A stretch of DNA of 64,000 nt. Origin: Coriolopsis trogii. Taxonomy: Eukaryota > Basidiomycota > Agaricomycetes > Polyporales > Polyporaceae. The notes beneath the pieces were generated by a model. The model saw only the letters and a list, made by a program, of their open reading frames with translations, searched no databases and had not been told where the DNA came from. The stretch covers positions 434,001 through 498,000 of the forward strand of contig JAHYIO010000023.1 in the NCBI GenBank assembly GCA_020543525.1. Reading direction: 5' to 3'. This document shows, in pieces, positions 24,903-37,856 of the stretch (position 1 is its first letter; the number at the start of each line of letters is the position of its first letter). The translations under genes were made by a program, and so were the position numbers.

Positions 24903-27900
24903 TCAGTCCGCACCGTCACTGGCCAGTAGCAGCTCGACACAACGCTTCGCGGCATCATCGACCATTTGTGCATTCTTGGAGCTCCTGCGGAAATATGCGA
25001 GGGTTCTATCATCATAATCACTTCAAATGATAGCCGTCCGTAACGCACCATTCGGTTTCCAGCAGTACCTCTTCCACTTCGTCCGTCTCCAGGCCTATGT
25101 CCTTGCTGGACAACACAGTGTAAAGATACTCAGCGGTTTCCGCGCGTACCTAGCAACGCACGTTAGGGGCAGGAAAGCTTTCCATATCAGCCGTACTAAC
25201 TCGTGGATATTGATGGCCCAGGTAAGTAGAAAGCTGCTCGATACAATCTTTCTGAAGCTCCTTGATGGGCAAGAGGTTGACAAGGCTGCAGGCTAATCAG
25301 TATCCGGACCTAAACTAATCTCAGAATACTTACCATCTCATGGACACATTGATACGCTGTGGATTCTTCAGCCGTGATGCATTCTTCGTCACAAGCGACC
25401 ACAAGGACCGCAGGCTGTCATCAAGTCAATATTCCTGCCACGTTATGCCACTGGTCCTGAGGAACGCACGTTCGGAGCCCCTCGGGATCCTGTGGTAAGC
25501 TCTCAAACACATCGGCCTCGAGGAGGACATTGAACGTTTGCAGCACTGGCACCACCACGTTGTTCGAGCTGATGTTTTTCAGCGCCTGCGCCAGCAGATC
25601 CCGTGAGAGACCACGGAGATCGTACTGGTTCCGCTCCGTAGTCACGATGGGAGTCTTGAGTGCCCACTCTACCAACGCAGAAGTTACCGGCCGTTGCTGT
25701 AACCCATGTCAACGATGTTTGGGTACCAAACCATGTCCAGGGCTTTCGGGAACCCTGGGCACATCGGATGAAATGATGACGTACCGTGCTGTCAGTCTTT
25801 GTGCTCACACTAAGAACGATACCGGCGAGAACCTGACTGCGGTACCGGTCAATGTCTAGTAGTTGCACAGCCCGAGGGAACAGCCAGCCGCCTTCGTTCC
25901 ACCCGATGGTTTCCTTCTCACTGTATGGCGTGCGTCAGTATTTGGTTGACCACTGATATAGCACGCCAACTTCGGATGGCGGCCGAGATCGGGAGAGGAC
26001 GACGTCATACCTCAGGAACATACTCTTCATCTTCTCCTCGCCATGGAGTTTCCAAGGAGCAGGGTCTGGAATTGCAGGCAGTGGGAGGACGAGCAATCTG
26101 AGGAAGCTCTCTCCTGATATCTGCCTGACATTGTCCAGCCTTTCCACGCCCTGCTTGAGTATACCTGCAATCGCATCGTGGTACTTTTCCGGAGGCAAGT
26201 AACTTGCGAAATCCGGAAGCGACTTCGCATGCGAGAAGAGTGTGTGGGCGAAAGCCGTCAAGCCCTTCACGCAGGCGACGCGAACCCACGAACCTACGTC
26301 TCCTCGTTCATCACTTGTGTAATCTGTTAACCCGTCCAGCATCGCGTCCGTCATCTGGCAGACCACCTCCGCGGAAAGGTCTAGAGACACATCAGAGATC
26401 ATCAGACCTGACAGTGAAGTGGGACCACGAACTCTCTGCCAAGCCGTCGGCAACGTTATCTAGTATCAGAGGCATCGCCCCAAACGCATTCCTCCGCGCC
26501 TCGATGTTCGCGCTGCCCTTTCCACTCTTCGGCATCTTGTTAGCATGCGCCGGCAGTAGTCAAGGTTCAATGAATGCCGCGAAGTACCCACCTGTCGGTC
26601 CACCATCCTCAACAAACACTTCACGGCATCCACCACCCCGTGCGGGTGTGTCGCATAGTCTAGCACCCCAAGCACTCTCGCGAGGCTCTGCTGCATGGGC
26701 GGGCTCCCGCCCTCGAACTCCTCGATGAGCCTACGCAGGACTGCCGAGCAGTCTACGAGTCGGCTCACAGCCGCTAGGGCCTCCGCAGCCGCTTCCTGCA
26801 CCGGTACACTTTTGCTCCTCAGACCGGAGTCGACGACTTGGCGCCAGTGAGGCACCGTGCTCGTCGAAAGCTGAGTTTCTGCATGCGAGATACCAGAGGC
26901 GATGAGCATGCATGCAGCGGTGGCCACAAGCTCCTGGCGTGGGGATTGGAGCGTGCCGAGAGGGACCGTTGAGAGCGCTGCGAATACCTGGATATACAAG
27001 AATAGTACCGCATGTCACGGCACGATGTAAACGAGTAGAGCACGAACTTTGCGCCGTTCAGGCTCCAGCCTCTCATGGTCCTCCGAATTGCGGAAAGCCA
27101 CTGCGAGCTCCGTGAGAGTGAGTAGTCCGCCGTGAATGTCACCGGTGTCCGGCATCGTCAACAACTGCGCCTTGCATTGAATGGCTGGTCAGAACGCGAG
27201 ATGGCTACTCTGGTCAAGGACCACGTACTGCACGTCCCGCAACACTGGGCCCCAAGTTGACCAGGTCGAGTTGGCATATAACCCTGAGAGATTGTGCTCC
27301 TATTTGTCGCATAGCGGGATCCCAGTGCTGCAAAGTCACCGATAGCAAATGATCGATCAGGAATGGCCGATATTCCTCATGTCTGAGGGCGGTTGGCTTA
27401 ATTATCAGCAACGACGGTAAAGAGGCGACCTACTCTGCGACCTCGGGTGCAGCTATGATGAAGGCGTTGCGACGAATACCGATAGCATAGAAGTCGGTCT
27501 TGCGGAGCACATCGATCCCATGAGGGAAGAGACTCTGGATAACAGGATAAGCAGCAGCATGGAGCGACATGTAGTCGTAACAGACCGTTCGACCAACGTA
27601 CTCCTGGAAGGCAGCACTGGCAGCCCGCCTAATGTGAATTTCACGGTCGAATAGAGACACTGTGACCAATCTCCGCGCAAGCTCAAGGGCATGCGGTCTG
27701 AGAGCATCCACACTTTGTGCTCTTGCCAGAGACCACAGCACATAAGATGCAGAGTCCCGTACGTTGGATCCTATAGAATGCGCGCCCTTTCGAATGTCGA
27801 AGTATAACGCCTGAGGAATCCTGAGCATTAGCCATCTGAACACGCGGTTGGGAGAAACTAACCTTGTGCAACCATCCTACTAGCTCACCGAGTTTTTCAT

Positions 27901-29436
27901 CTGGAATGAGTCCGCGCCTCGCCATTTCTGCGCACGCCAGGCATGCACCATGCCATGTTGCCTCTGCGATGCTTGGCAGATCATACATGCTTGCAACGCC
28001 GATAGAGTGTATAGTGAACAGGTGGAACACTTGATCCAGGACCTGTTCAGTAAACTCCTGGGGAAGCCTTTCGGAAATTCGAGCAACCCCTTTGGCGGCT
28101 GTGTACCGGACAACAGTATCTTTGTCGCGAAGCGACTTGAAGAGCTCCTCGAGTACGGTTTCGACTTCCTCCGGAACGTCAAAGTCATCGTCTTCTATCG
28201 TAACGTCCATCGGGACGCTCCCATCTGCTGCTAGGGCTCTGCCTGAAAGCAACTGTATTGATCATTGTGGTCGCGGAGAAGATGTGTCGCACAGACCTTT
28301 GGCCCTCAATCTCCGTGTCTTCGCAGGAAGAAGACGGATAACCACTCTTTCAACTAGTTTGGACCGCAGCTGTCTTATGATGGTGTTCTTCATGAGGGCC
28401 TCGTTGGCTTCTAGCACCTGGGCGATATGCAAGAGTTCTTCCCTGTGTTTCTGCACCTGCTCAGCAGAACCCAGCTTGGTAACCTCGCACAATACACGCA
28501 GTATTCCCATGACCTGCATGAAGATGTATCGAGTCAGCTAGTCGTCTTCATCACCCAATCAGCACGTACCGGGAAAGGGTTCACTGTCTGTTGTATCGTT
28601 TCTGCGGCCCAAGACAAGAAGGCTGCAATGCGAGACGACATATCTTTCCTAGATTCGGTTAACGTGAAGCACTTGAGAACGTTCGAAGCATTTCACCTCA
28701 TATAAAGTCTTGAAAGCAGAATGGCCGCGGCTTCACGATCCAAGCCGGCTTTATCAAGGTAAGACTTGCCCACGGCTTCCACACGAGCAGCTGTCTCGCC
28801 CGCCTGATCAACCTCGTCAAACTGTTCTAGGTCGAATGGAATCATCACGACCAGCGATAGCCACAGTAGCAGAGTATAGCGTAGAGACCACTGAAGGACG
28901 TTGTGGACCGGGCTTTCCGGCTTGGTAATGTAGTCAAGAGTGACGCTTAGATCCGCAATTTCGTGAGGGAAGAACCTAGCTGCACAAGAGCTCAGTGGTT
29001 GTTACATATTCCGGAGCTGACAACGAACTGATGGTCTTATAGCCACGGAATTTGACGAACAAGTACAGCAGCGACACCAGTCGCTCCAGCCTCGCGCCAG
29101 CCACACTGCGTGGATTTTGGACGAATTCCTTCGCATGTGTCTTGAGTTTCTCAACAACAGGTGTAACGAGTGCTTCCAGGTACGGGTCCCAGAGATAGGA
29201 CTGCTCCTGATATGAGTTAAACTGCACCATCGTTAGTCAATTTAAGACCCATTCACAAGGACAAGACTCACGATGTTCTGAAGTTTCACGAGCGTCCCAT
29301 ACTCCGCGCGGTTGTCGTCTGGGTTAGGCTCTGTATATAGGTCAAGAGCAAGAAGTTGATCGCGAAGCGCGATGAATTCGTCTTTGTTCTCAAACCTAGC
29401 GAAGAGCTTGAAGTCGTCAGCTGTGTCAGAATCCAT
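24903..29436 (-). CDS. TBCD: tubulin-folding cofactor D (beta-tubulin cofactor)
   Basis: HEAT-repeat chaperone that binds beta-tubulin and, with cofactors C and E, assembles the tubulin heterodimer (yeast Cin1, fission yeast Alp1). Eighteen exons: complement(join(24903..24984,25049..25149,25201..25285,25334..25414,25470..25696,25785..25920,26011..26380,26433..26535,26592..26987,27048..27170,27229..27382,27434..27810,27863..28242,28297..28513,28570..28648,28697..28979,29029..29221,29272..29436)), 1183 aa, in phase throughout and close to the family length. Diagnostic segments: YLEALVTPVVEKLKTHAKEF, AAKGVARISERLPQEF, WHGACLACAEMARRGLI, HWDPAMRQIGAQSLR, TDAMLDGLTDYTSDERGDVG followed by SWVRVACVKGL. 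Exon 9 could start 6 nt further on. The start ATG gives MDSDTADDFKLFARFENKDE. Confidence 0.95.
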
Positions 29437-29778
29437 TCTCGGGCAAGAGGTCTATGAGGACGACTCTGCTCAATTTTTGCGTGTATGCGATATCTCTAGT
29501 GTCGTTGTTTGTCGTGAATAGGAGCTTGGGACAGCGGCTCGGACCATACGTGGGGGTTCAATACCATGTACTTGCTAGCGTTTATGTTGGAGAGCAATCG
29601 AGATGAAGTTACGTAATATAATTATGTCATCCGTCGGGAATTGCCACTTTGAGTTTCCAGACAACGCAGCGAGCGCTCAGAACTCTCTTCCCCACAACAG
29701 CACGTCATAGACCCCAAAGAGCGCCGCACGCCGGTCTCCTGCCTCATCGCTGTACGTCGGCTCCTGACGCTTGCTCTT
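29437..29778. promoter_or_regulatory. shared divergent promoter, TBCD / Spo71-like
   Basis: 342 bp between two divergent start codons. No TATA box stands out. It must carry both promoters unless 5' UTR introns exist. Confidence 0.5.
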
Positions 29779-32700
29779 ATGACCCCTCGCTCTGTGGTCC
29801 CAAGTCTCCCAGCTACTCTCACCCCCGCGAAGGACATCGTCAAGAAGGAAGATGTTCACAAACATCGCCGACGATTCATAGGACCCTTGCCCGCTGCCGC
29901 ATTCTACCATGCGGAACCTAAGCAACCCCACAAACAGAAGCGCAGGCGCATCCTCGGCGGACAGGAGGCGTCGTCTAGCGATAACGACTCGGACTCCGAC
30001 GACTCGAGCAGTCTGTCCGACGTCATCCGGAGCCATGCCCTCGAGTTCTTTCTCAGACACGGTGGCAAACGCGAAAATTGGGGAGAGAGTCAGCAGAAGA
30101 GCGTCCGCATGGAGATGCGCAGACGGTGGCGAGAGAGTGAGTGGGGCCGCGCTCGCAAACGACAACGGCAGGCCGGACCTGCACAGAAGTGGATAGGCGA
30201 CTCCTTCGACGTCGGGGTGTTCCTGGGTGTGGACGTCCTCGATGAGGCTTTACCACTACCTGCACAAGTGGACAGCCAGGACCGGGGACCCTCTACCTCT
30301 GCAGTACGTTCCACGATCAATGCTATTTCCTCTTCCGCAGAAGTCGAGACATTCGTCACGGCGCCGTCCCAATTTGCCGGACGTACACCGGGATCAGAAA
30401 GGCCTCCTCTACTCCCGCCCAACGACACTGGCGACCATGACATACCAAAGGTGGACAGCCCATCTTCATCTACCGCACGACTTCTGTCGGTGAGCAATCT
30501 ACGTGGCGTACAGACGAATGAAATATCGCCTGAAGTGGGGTCGTCCGGCAGCGAGGATGTCATTGTAAGCCGTGTAGAAGACCAGGCTGCAAACAAGCGG
30601 GACGGAAAGAGCAAACACGTTCATTACGAGGATCCTCCTGCTCCGCCGAGCGAGGTTCTTGCACGTACTGGAGATGCTGTCAAGGTCACCAGTGCTGGCG
30701 CAGTGGAACAAACCACCAGTGAGGCTACAGTCAAATGGGGCGACGTCATCATGAGAGGTAAGGGTGCTCCTCGAAGTGTTTGGACATGATACTGAAGCGT
30801 ATTTGTAGACCGTATGCTCGTCAGAGTCTCCTACACGGAAGACTCTGTGTCTCCTACATTCGACGAGCGCCAGAATCGTACGACGAGACATTTGGAGAAC
30901 GAGGGTTGGGCAGAGTATATTGTAGCATGGCGGAAAGATCGATTGGAGCTGTACAAGGAACATGTAAGTAGCTACCCTAATCAAATAGATTCTTGCACAA
31001 CTCATGGCGCATAGCAAACTCCAGGCAAAGAATGGTTCATCGGAACGAAACGTCTCGCATTTTTGATCCCTCTTGGCGCGCAGTCCACCAGGCTGTCCCT
31101 GTACTCCTTCGTGGACCTGAGCTTTTGTATAACTTGCGTGTCGACGCCAACAAAGGTTGACTCACGACGTCACCGACATATTTTCGGGTATCCGAGAGGA
31201 ACGAACATATTTGTCCTCAAGCCAAAGTGCCGTACACGAGCTATCGATTGGGTCTGGCATCTCTGGTACGTTTCTGTGTAGCACCACCCACCTCGATACG
31301 GACGCGCTGACATTCACATTTATTATCATCTGCCAGGCGCCATCTGGGCGGCCGACTTCCTCCTTACATCGAAGTGCGGACGCCAGCATTGGACACTCGG
31401 ATATCCGTCGACGTACCGGGCTATGATACTGCAGACATTGATGCCGCATATAATGTCTTCCGCCGTGACAACATCGTTCGGCTTTGTGAGAAGTACCTGC
31501 GAGCAGCACCAGAATATGGAGCACTCATCCAACGACAAGAAGCGGAAGGCGTGACATTCGACCTCTCGTGGCGGCTCCACACCAACCTCGACTGGGTGTG
31601 GCAAGAAGAAGATGTCCAGGGGAAGGAGCGCAAATGGGCGGTGCTCTATGGACTTGCCCTCAAACAGGCCGACGAACCCGCGCATCTCGAGTTCCGCGTC
31701 AAGCGCCACCTTCCGACGAAACTGCACATGAGGGACGGTACTCGGCTGGACGAGCCACCTGCTGTGGAAGGATACGTTGACCGCATCCGACCGAACTCGC
31801 AGCTCAGACAGTCGATGTATCTCGTCACACACGACGGCTACCTCTTCGTCCTCGCTCCCAACCATGCTCATCCCCCATCTCCACCCGGGGCCCCTCCAAA
31901 CGCGCCGACTTCCCCAAATAGGGTCCCTAGCACAGCCCAATCGGCAATGTCTCGGGACACAGGACGCAAGACCGAGGTGCGGCGTGGGCAGCTGCAGATC
32001 CTCGAAGCGGTGGGAATGTCGGACTTGCGCAGCATCGTCGCCGTGCGCCGCGCCTTCCAGCTGCTGCCACAGCAAAGGGACCAGGTCGATGCTGGCGCGA
32101 CCGCGAATTGGGAGGATTCGGAGACTTTCTGGGAACAGCTGGATAGGAGCGAAAGCGACGACGAGGACGCAGGAGGCGAAGCTGGGGCCATCAAATCCAA
32201 GGACAGGTTGAGGCTGCGGATGCGACGGTCATTTGAGCTCGTGATGACGAGTGGCAGGATTATGAGGTTCGAGGTACTCTTCATTGTCATCTCACTCCAT
32301 CAGAACACTAGGTTAATGATGATCTATCGTTTGCAGGCTTACTCGTGCGGGGCCGCTATGGAGTGGATTGTGCGTCTCCGTCCGCTCGTGTCCTACTGGA
32401 AGAAGCGACACCAGGCCGACGCGCGGCTTGAAATGGACATCGTGCACGCCAGCACGGGTCGTGAGCGCATCACACCCCACCGACCACGCGAAGAGCACGC
32501 GCACGCTGTGGGCCACGACATGCCCACAGAGCCGCCGAGGGACCAAGACGGCTCGCTTTCCGATCTGACGTTCTTCTTCAACTGGTGCACGATAGACGAG
32601 TGCCGGCCGATCCTCAAATGTGGGAGGCTATACGCCCGTAAAGGGTGGTGGGGACAGTACAAGTATGTTTTATATTCTCATCACGACAGTCTTGCTCGCT

Positions 32701-33193
32701 AAATTGACATTTGGGTGGAATCAGGCAGGTCCAACTAGTACTCATCGCTGCCCACCTCGTGCAGTACCACATCACGGGGAGCAGCTCGTTGCACCATCGG
32801 AGGAGCAAGGTGATCAACTTGCTTGACGCCTACGTCTGCTCCGGATACTTCGCCGCGCAGTACCTGCCCGAAGGCCAGTACGATGCAAATGCCGCGCCGG
32901 TGGCAAGACGGTACCAGGATGGTCTCGAAACGGACGACGCAGAAGAAGACACGCTCTTTGTCATCTGGTACCGCAAGGTGCGTGGGGCTGCCGCGGGAGT
33001 TGGGAGGAACAACCGCGAGGCGGATGTCCCGTCCTTGAACGAGAAGCGCAAGGTGGCGATCTTCAGGACAAGGAGTAAGCTCGAGAGGGACGCGTGGGTC
33101 TGGGCGATTAACGTGGAGATTGAGAAGGTCGTGCGAGCTTCGCAGGAAAGGGAGGAGGCCGTCAGACAGGCTGGTGAACTGCTCAAGACCTGA
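29779..33193 (+). CDS. Spo71/Mug56-like PH-domain protein
   Basis: Resembles the fungal Spo71 family (Mug56 in fission yeast), whose members carry tandem PH domains and act in prospore-membrane extension in yeast. Model: join(29779..30757,30809..30963,31015..31265,31337..32273,32337..32662,32725..33193), 1038 aa, in phase. The N-terminal 320 residues are disordered and include a short basic motif (HRRRFIGPLP) and FFLRHGGKRENWGES. From about residue 330 the sequence is compact: GWAEYIVAWRKDRLELY, TRLSLYSFVDLSFCITC and RTRAIDWVWHLWRHLGG are typical PH-type strands, followed by DLSWRLHTNLDWVW. A second PH-like part ends with FRTRSKLERDAWVWAINVEI. In a mushroom the role is likely in basidiospore membranes, which is inference. 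Confidence 0.75.
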
Positions 33194-33469
33194 CGGTTCA
33201 GACCGGCTATCGACGGAGCCATGTATTCGAGACATACACACCCTTGCTCAGGGCATCTGAGGACCTCATTCTGCTTGATCTAGTCTTGAGGTACTGACCT
33301 GGCATATACCCATAATACCCATTCACTTTATCCCATCGAGTGTATACCTCGTCGCCTCGAGCTGCGAATATTGGGCTCATGGTCTCTATTATTCGTCCTA
33401 GAATGTAGGTGTAGTGCTATGACATCGCGAAGACATTCCGGTCGCTGACAGCAAACGAGCAGCAAACTA

Positions 33470-34105
33470 TCACTGCTTTGGTCGTTTCGCTGTCGGCAGG
33501 TGCTTAGTGTGGTCCGCCGAAGGGCTAGGGATTCGCGACGTACCTCCATATTTGCTTCGTGCTGTTACTCTGCCAACCACACCGCTGAAGTCCAGGGTGC
33601 CCCGAACAACCTTGTAACTGCACATCACACCTGGTCAGGCAAACGCGGACCCTGCGAGGCGCAGTGAGACTCACCGGACACCAGGAAGATCCTGCGCACG
33701 TCCACCCCTAATAAGCACAACACTGTGGTCCTGCAGGTTGTGCCCCTCTCCCGGAACATACGCCTGAACGGTCTTGCCGGAGGAGAGCTTTACCCTGGCC
33801 ACCTTCCGCTTTGCTGAGTTGGGCTTCTTCGGCTTCGCAATGAAAACCTGGCTAACGACACCCTTCTTGTGGGTGTTTCCCTCGAGGAGCGGAGACTTGG
33901 AGGCCTTGACCTTCTTCCTCGGCTTTCTGCGTGTCGCCTGGTTCAGTGTCGCGGCTGCGGGCGAACTGGGGTGGAAGAAGCGTGCAAGGGACGGCGCAGA
34001 CGCAAACGCAGGACGAGCGAGCCCAAGAGACGTAGACTTTTGTAGGAGAGAGGAAGATGCCCATGGCCTGGCGATGTGTGCCGTGAGGCGGAGGGCGGAG
34101 AACAT
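33470..34105 (-). CDS. MRPS12: mitochondrial small-subunit ribosomal protein uS12m
   Basis: Mitoribosomal S12, the decoding-centre protein. Model: complement(join(33470..33489,33544..33617,33675..34105)), 174 aa. It begins [15 protein letters not shown] with an Arg/Ser/Ala-rich region of about 60 residues lacking acids, a typical mitochondrial presequence. The mature domain starts near [15 protein letters not shown] and holds the S12 hallmarks [60 protein letters not shown] and [12 protein letters not shown]. The last exon is just 20 nt and codes AKRPKQ-stop. The longer frame to 34189 starts at TTG, so ATG 34105 is chosen. It is divergent from the SUMO ligase gene, 213 bp away. Confidence 0.95.
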
Positions 34106-34318
34106 GGCTTGAGCTCCCGCAAGAAACCTACGAGCACACTTCCTTACAGTGTAAGTTATTACAGCCAGCTCGGAGTCCGAAAGCGCCAAGTCGCGGTGGG
34201 CCCTGCCCTAAACTCACAGCACGTGCGCGCTATCGCGGTGTGTCGCGCTCCAGACGCGTCTTTCATGAAGACCGCGACGGTCCGCTGACACTCGTACCAC
34301 TTGCACCTTGCAACACCC
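34106..34318. promoter_or_regulatory. shared divergent promoter, uS12m / NSE2
   Basis: 213 bp between the two start codons, so both promoters must sit in this space. No classical element is visible. Confidence 0.55.
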
Positions 34319-35667
34319 ATGCCCGTGGCATCCTCTTCTCGCTCCTACAAACGCACCCGGAGAGCGCCAACCTCGGACATCGAGGAGGAGGATGGCGACG
34401 GAGCTAGTCGCCGGCCACAGCCCGAGGAGGACGTAGACATGGAAGAAGAGGAAGAGCAGCCGCGCCGATCCAAGAAGAGTAAAAAAGACAAGAAGAGAAA
34501 GGCGCAGAATGATGACTCGGATGGGGAAGCCGTGGCGGAGGAGGAAGAGGAGGACGTCCCTATCCCGGAAATCGAGGACCAGCCATTGGATAGGGCGCAG
34601 GCGATGAAGGTGCGCGGCATAGCCAGCGACTGGGCTACGATGCGCGACAAGCTCCATTTGCCGAGCTTCAATTTTGTCACTGAGGTTGCCGCCTCTGTGG
34701 CCGAATTTACCGAGGGGGAGAAGGGAGAGAAGGTATGTACCCGAGCGTCCCTGAGGTTGTGCCGTATTCCGAGAATATTTCGCCATCATGTGGTTGCAGG
34801 AGCTGAGAATAATTACCAGGGCTTGACCACGATTGATCTACTCATGCGCGAGTTGCTGGACACGCAACATGAGCTCAACACACACGAGCAAGTTTTGGAT
34901 GATATCTACCAAAAGCTGTCCAGGAACGAGAAGATCGTAAGTTTGGCTCCGAACCAGACATGTGCCCTGCTGCCCTGCCAACGTCTCATGTCGTTTAGCC
35001 CGGTATAACCGATGTATACCGGCAGAACGTCCAGGAAAAACTGGCAGCATACCAAGCACAGACTTCACGCCAGAAATATGCCAAGAGCGATCACTACCAG
35101 AAGTTCAAGCAGGCCATCTATGTGATTACCACGGGCTTAGTTTTAATATTTCAATGTATGCTCATTGTGCCGTAGGAAGTGCACCATCCTGATCAGGCAA
35201 TGCCACCCGTGGTTGACATGATACCCCGAGGTCCGTATATGCCTACACGACTACCCACTCTGTATCGTTTCTGATCATGGACTTTACAGAGAACGGAGAC
35301 GTCAGCGACGATGACGACGACGTGCAAATCGGAGGCGTTACTCAGGATTACAAGTGTCCTCTCTCGCTCACACACCTTGTCGATCCGCTGACTTCGTACG
35401 TGGTCTGCTTCGCTCAAGAACACCCCATGTTGACAGTTTGATAACTATAGCAAGCTCTGCGGGCACTCCTACTCTGCAGCTGCAATCAAGGAGTACCTCG
35501 GTCCGGCACGCACGCGTACCAAGGAGTGCCCCGCCACTGGTTGTCGCAAGCATATTTCTCTCGACGACCTTCGAGAAGATAAGGAGCTTGCCAAGCGTGC
35601 AAAGCAGGCTGCACGTCGGGAGCGTGCACGGGAGCATGATAGCGACGAGGATGAACTGATTGAATAG
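34319..35667 (+). CDS. NSE2: E3 SUMO-protein ligase Nse2/Mms21 of the Smc5/6 complex
   Basis: SUMO ligase subunit of the Smc5-Smc6 DNA-repair complex. Model: join(34319..34732,34808..34936,34999..35121,35176..35230,35290..35395,35451..35667), 347 aa. The N-terminus is acidic/basic and disordered. The middle is helical (LLMRELLDTQHELNTHEQVL) and would dock on Smc5. The C-terminus is an SP-RING: Cys263 in DYKCPLSLTHLVDPL, Cys279 and His281 in KLCGHSYSA, Cys302 and Cys307 in KECPATGCRKHI. It ends with a charged tail DSDEDELIE. The acceptor of intron 1 is uncertain: the first AG (34800) would lead to a stop, so I used the next AG, 7 nt further on, which restores frame. The start is ATG 34319. Confidence 0.88.
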
Positions 35668-35953
35668 TTCCTTCGTCATTCATAGTAGGGATTTGTCTTG
35701 CCACACATACAGCGTACTGTACCAGTGTAATGTTATGCTAGATTTAAATGTCAGGGAAATTGACTGCTGGTTCGTCTGTGACTTGAAACTCCTGCGTACA
35801 TGCCACACCCAAGGTCAAACTTAGCAAGTTTCTCTGAGTAAAAGGATATATGTGACAGCTATTCTGTGACCCACCGTGACGCGCTCTTCGAAGTGCTAGG
35901 TAGCCGCCCAATGTCCAGCTCGATCTCTGCCTTCACCTCTGGGTTGCCACAAA

Positions 35954-36849
35954 ATGCTTGCAGCGCTGCCTACTCGAACAGCGCGTTCGGTCTGCGCCCT
36001 CTCTCTTCATGCGCGTCGACTTGCGACCCACGTTCCCGCCCCCTCTGCCTCTGTGTCAACTCCGGCCACGAGTGCAACAAGCTCGGGAGGAGAGGAGGGC
36101 CCGCTGCGTCCCCACCTGGGCATCGAGGTCAACCCGAACCATGGCCTGTATGCCTTCTTCAGGCGAGAGGAGGTAGATGGCGCAGTCTCGTATGACACGG
36201 TCGAGGGTGCGGACGTCGTGTCGGACAAGAGCGGTACGTCTTCGTCTTCGTCTTCGCTGGTGTACACCGTGATCTGAGTCGCCGCGTTTTCTTTCCTGCG
36301 TATGGCTCTTGACCAATAGGACGAGCATGGACGGCGGCAGAGCTGAGGCGGAAGAGCTTCAAGGACCTTCATACGCTTTGGTATGTTGTCCTCCGCGAGC
36401 GGAATTTGCTAGCTACGCAGCAGGCGGAGGCAAGGAGGCTTGGCGCGAATGAGCAGGCTCTTGGATTGTGGGCTAAGGCGTACCGAGTGAGTGCTGGTTT
36501 CTTCATTTCTCCACACCCCTACCATTCTATCGACACACAGGCGGTCACCAAGGGTCCAGTTATTCTCAGTTACTGACTACGGGCTTCGCTTTGGCAGTGC
36601 CGAAAAACCATGGCACGCATTAAGTATGTTATTAACGAGCGACGACTCGCGTATGAGGGTGCCGTGAAGATGCACGAAGAGCAGCGCGAACGGCTCCTTC
36701 AGCAAGAGAATGCTGTTCTTGCGGCTAAGGAAGCTGAGGCAGCACAGGAAGCCGAACGCAAGGCCCAAGAGGAGATGAAGGAGAGGGCCAGGACACCTGA
36801 TGCGGCAGACGTTGCCGCTCAATCGCTGTTCGAGACGGTCAAGGCGTAG
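35954..36849 (+). CDS. MRPL4: mitochondrial large-subunit ribosomal protein uL29m
   Basis: Mitoribosomal L29 (Mrpl4 in yeast, MRPL47 in animals), near the exit tunnel. Model: join(35954..36233,36320..36486,36598..36849), 232 aa, in phase. The N-terminus [20 protein letters not shown] is a mitochondrial presequence. The L29 core is [35 protein letters not shown] and [19 protein letters not shown]. The C-terminus is a charged coiled-coil ([18 protein letters not shown], [20 protein letters not shown]), longer than bacterial L29 as is usual for the fungal protein. It lies only about 290 bp after NSE2 on the same strand. Confidence 0.92.
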
Positions 36850-37856
36850 AACGTGAGGACCGTGGCATGGGCTTTATATCGGATTCGAACATGGTAATCG
36901 CATATCTACCCCAGACGAGCATTGTCACTTCATTAGACTGCCAACCCTCGTCATATGTCTTGCCCTTCTACGCGGTGGTTGGGTTGGGGGAAGCGATTGT
37001 GGGATTGTTCTGGCCGAGCCTTCGCGTTATGAATGTGCTCGCCATATCCATGCCTCTTGTACCTGACTGGTCGCCATATGGGCATCCACCACGTTTGGCG
37101 CGAGAACGAATGGACGCATCTACTCGTCTCGGTCAGTGGGCCTCTTCGGAACGATAGGCACATGGTCATACATGGTCATGATGTCAGGCCTGATTCTGTA
37201 TGCTCTCTTCTCCCCACGTTCCGAGATCCCCACTCCCGCATTTCATTGCTCACGAAACAGTCACGGACGTTGGGGTCTTCATACATTTCTAACTGCCTTC
37301 GTCCGCGACGGAGCATGTGCTCGATTGCCGCATAGTCCCGCGGGGAAACCGAAGCTGCCTGTGTTTTGAATGTATATCGCACAAACAAGCGGAATTTCGA
37401 TTGACTACTCTGTGGCTTCGTATTGGTCATCCGCAATGCTCTACAACCCAGGAACTCCGCATCAAGAATGAAGCTGGTACGTGATGTTATGGACGCACCT
37501 GCGGTACAGCGAGAGTACTTCTCTCTGAAGCCCGGACCGTCGGAGAGACATATTGCAGTACTAGCGTGATTAAGGGTATGACAAGCTCCAGTTTCCAGAA
37601 CCAGTTGACCAGTAGAGTCGCTAGACAGATCGTGGTGAGGGAGTGAAGCAGGTTCGGCCGAGTACGCCTTTCGAGCCCGACCTTGCCCGCCTTCTCCGCG
37701 AAACATCACATGTGACCAAATGTGACATGGTAGTGACCGAGCGCGTCAGCATCACTCCACGCGTCATCTTTGCGTTCGTGCCCCCACCATCCCGCCCACT
37801 CTTCCCTCGGCTGGTTTCATTCTTAAGCTGTAACGGTCTCTGTGAACGCACGAAGT
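36850..37856. other. intergenic
   Basis: About 1 kb between two plus-strand genes. No gene supported; overlapping short ORFs have no family features. It holds the uL29m 3' UTR and the promoter of the NDUFAF6-like gene. Confidence 0.5.

Noticed and set aside
37176..37709. 177-aa minus-strand ORF
   Set aside because: Sits in an intergenic region with no motif and no plausible introns.
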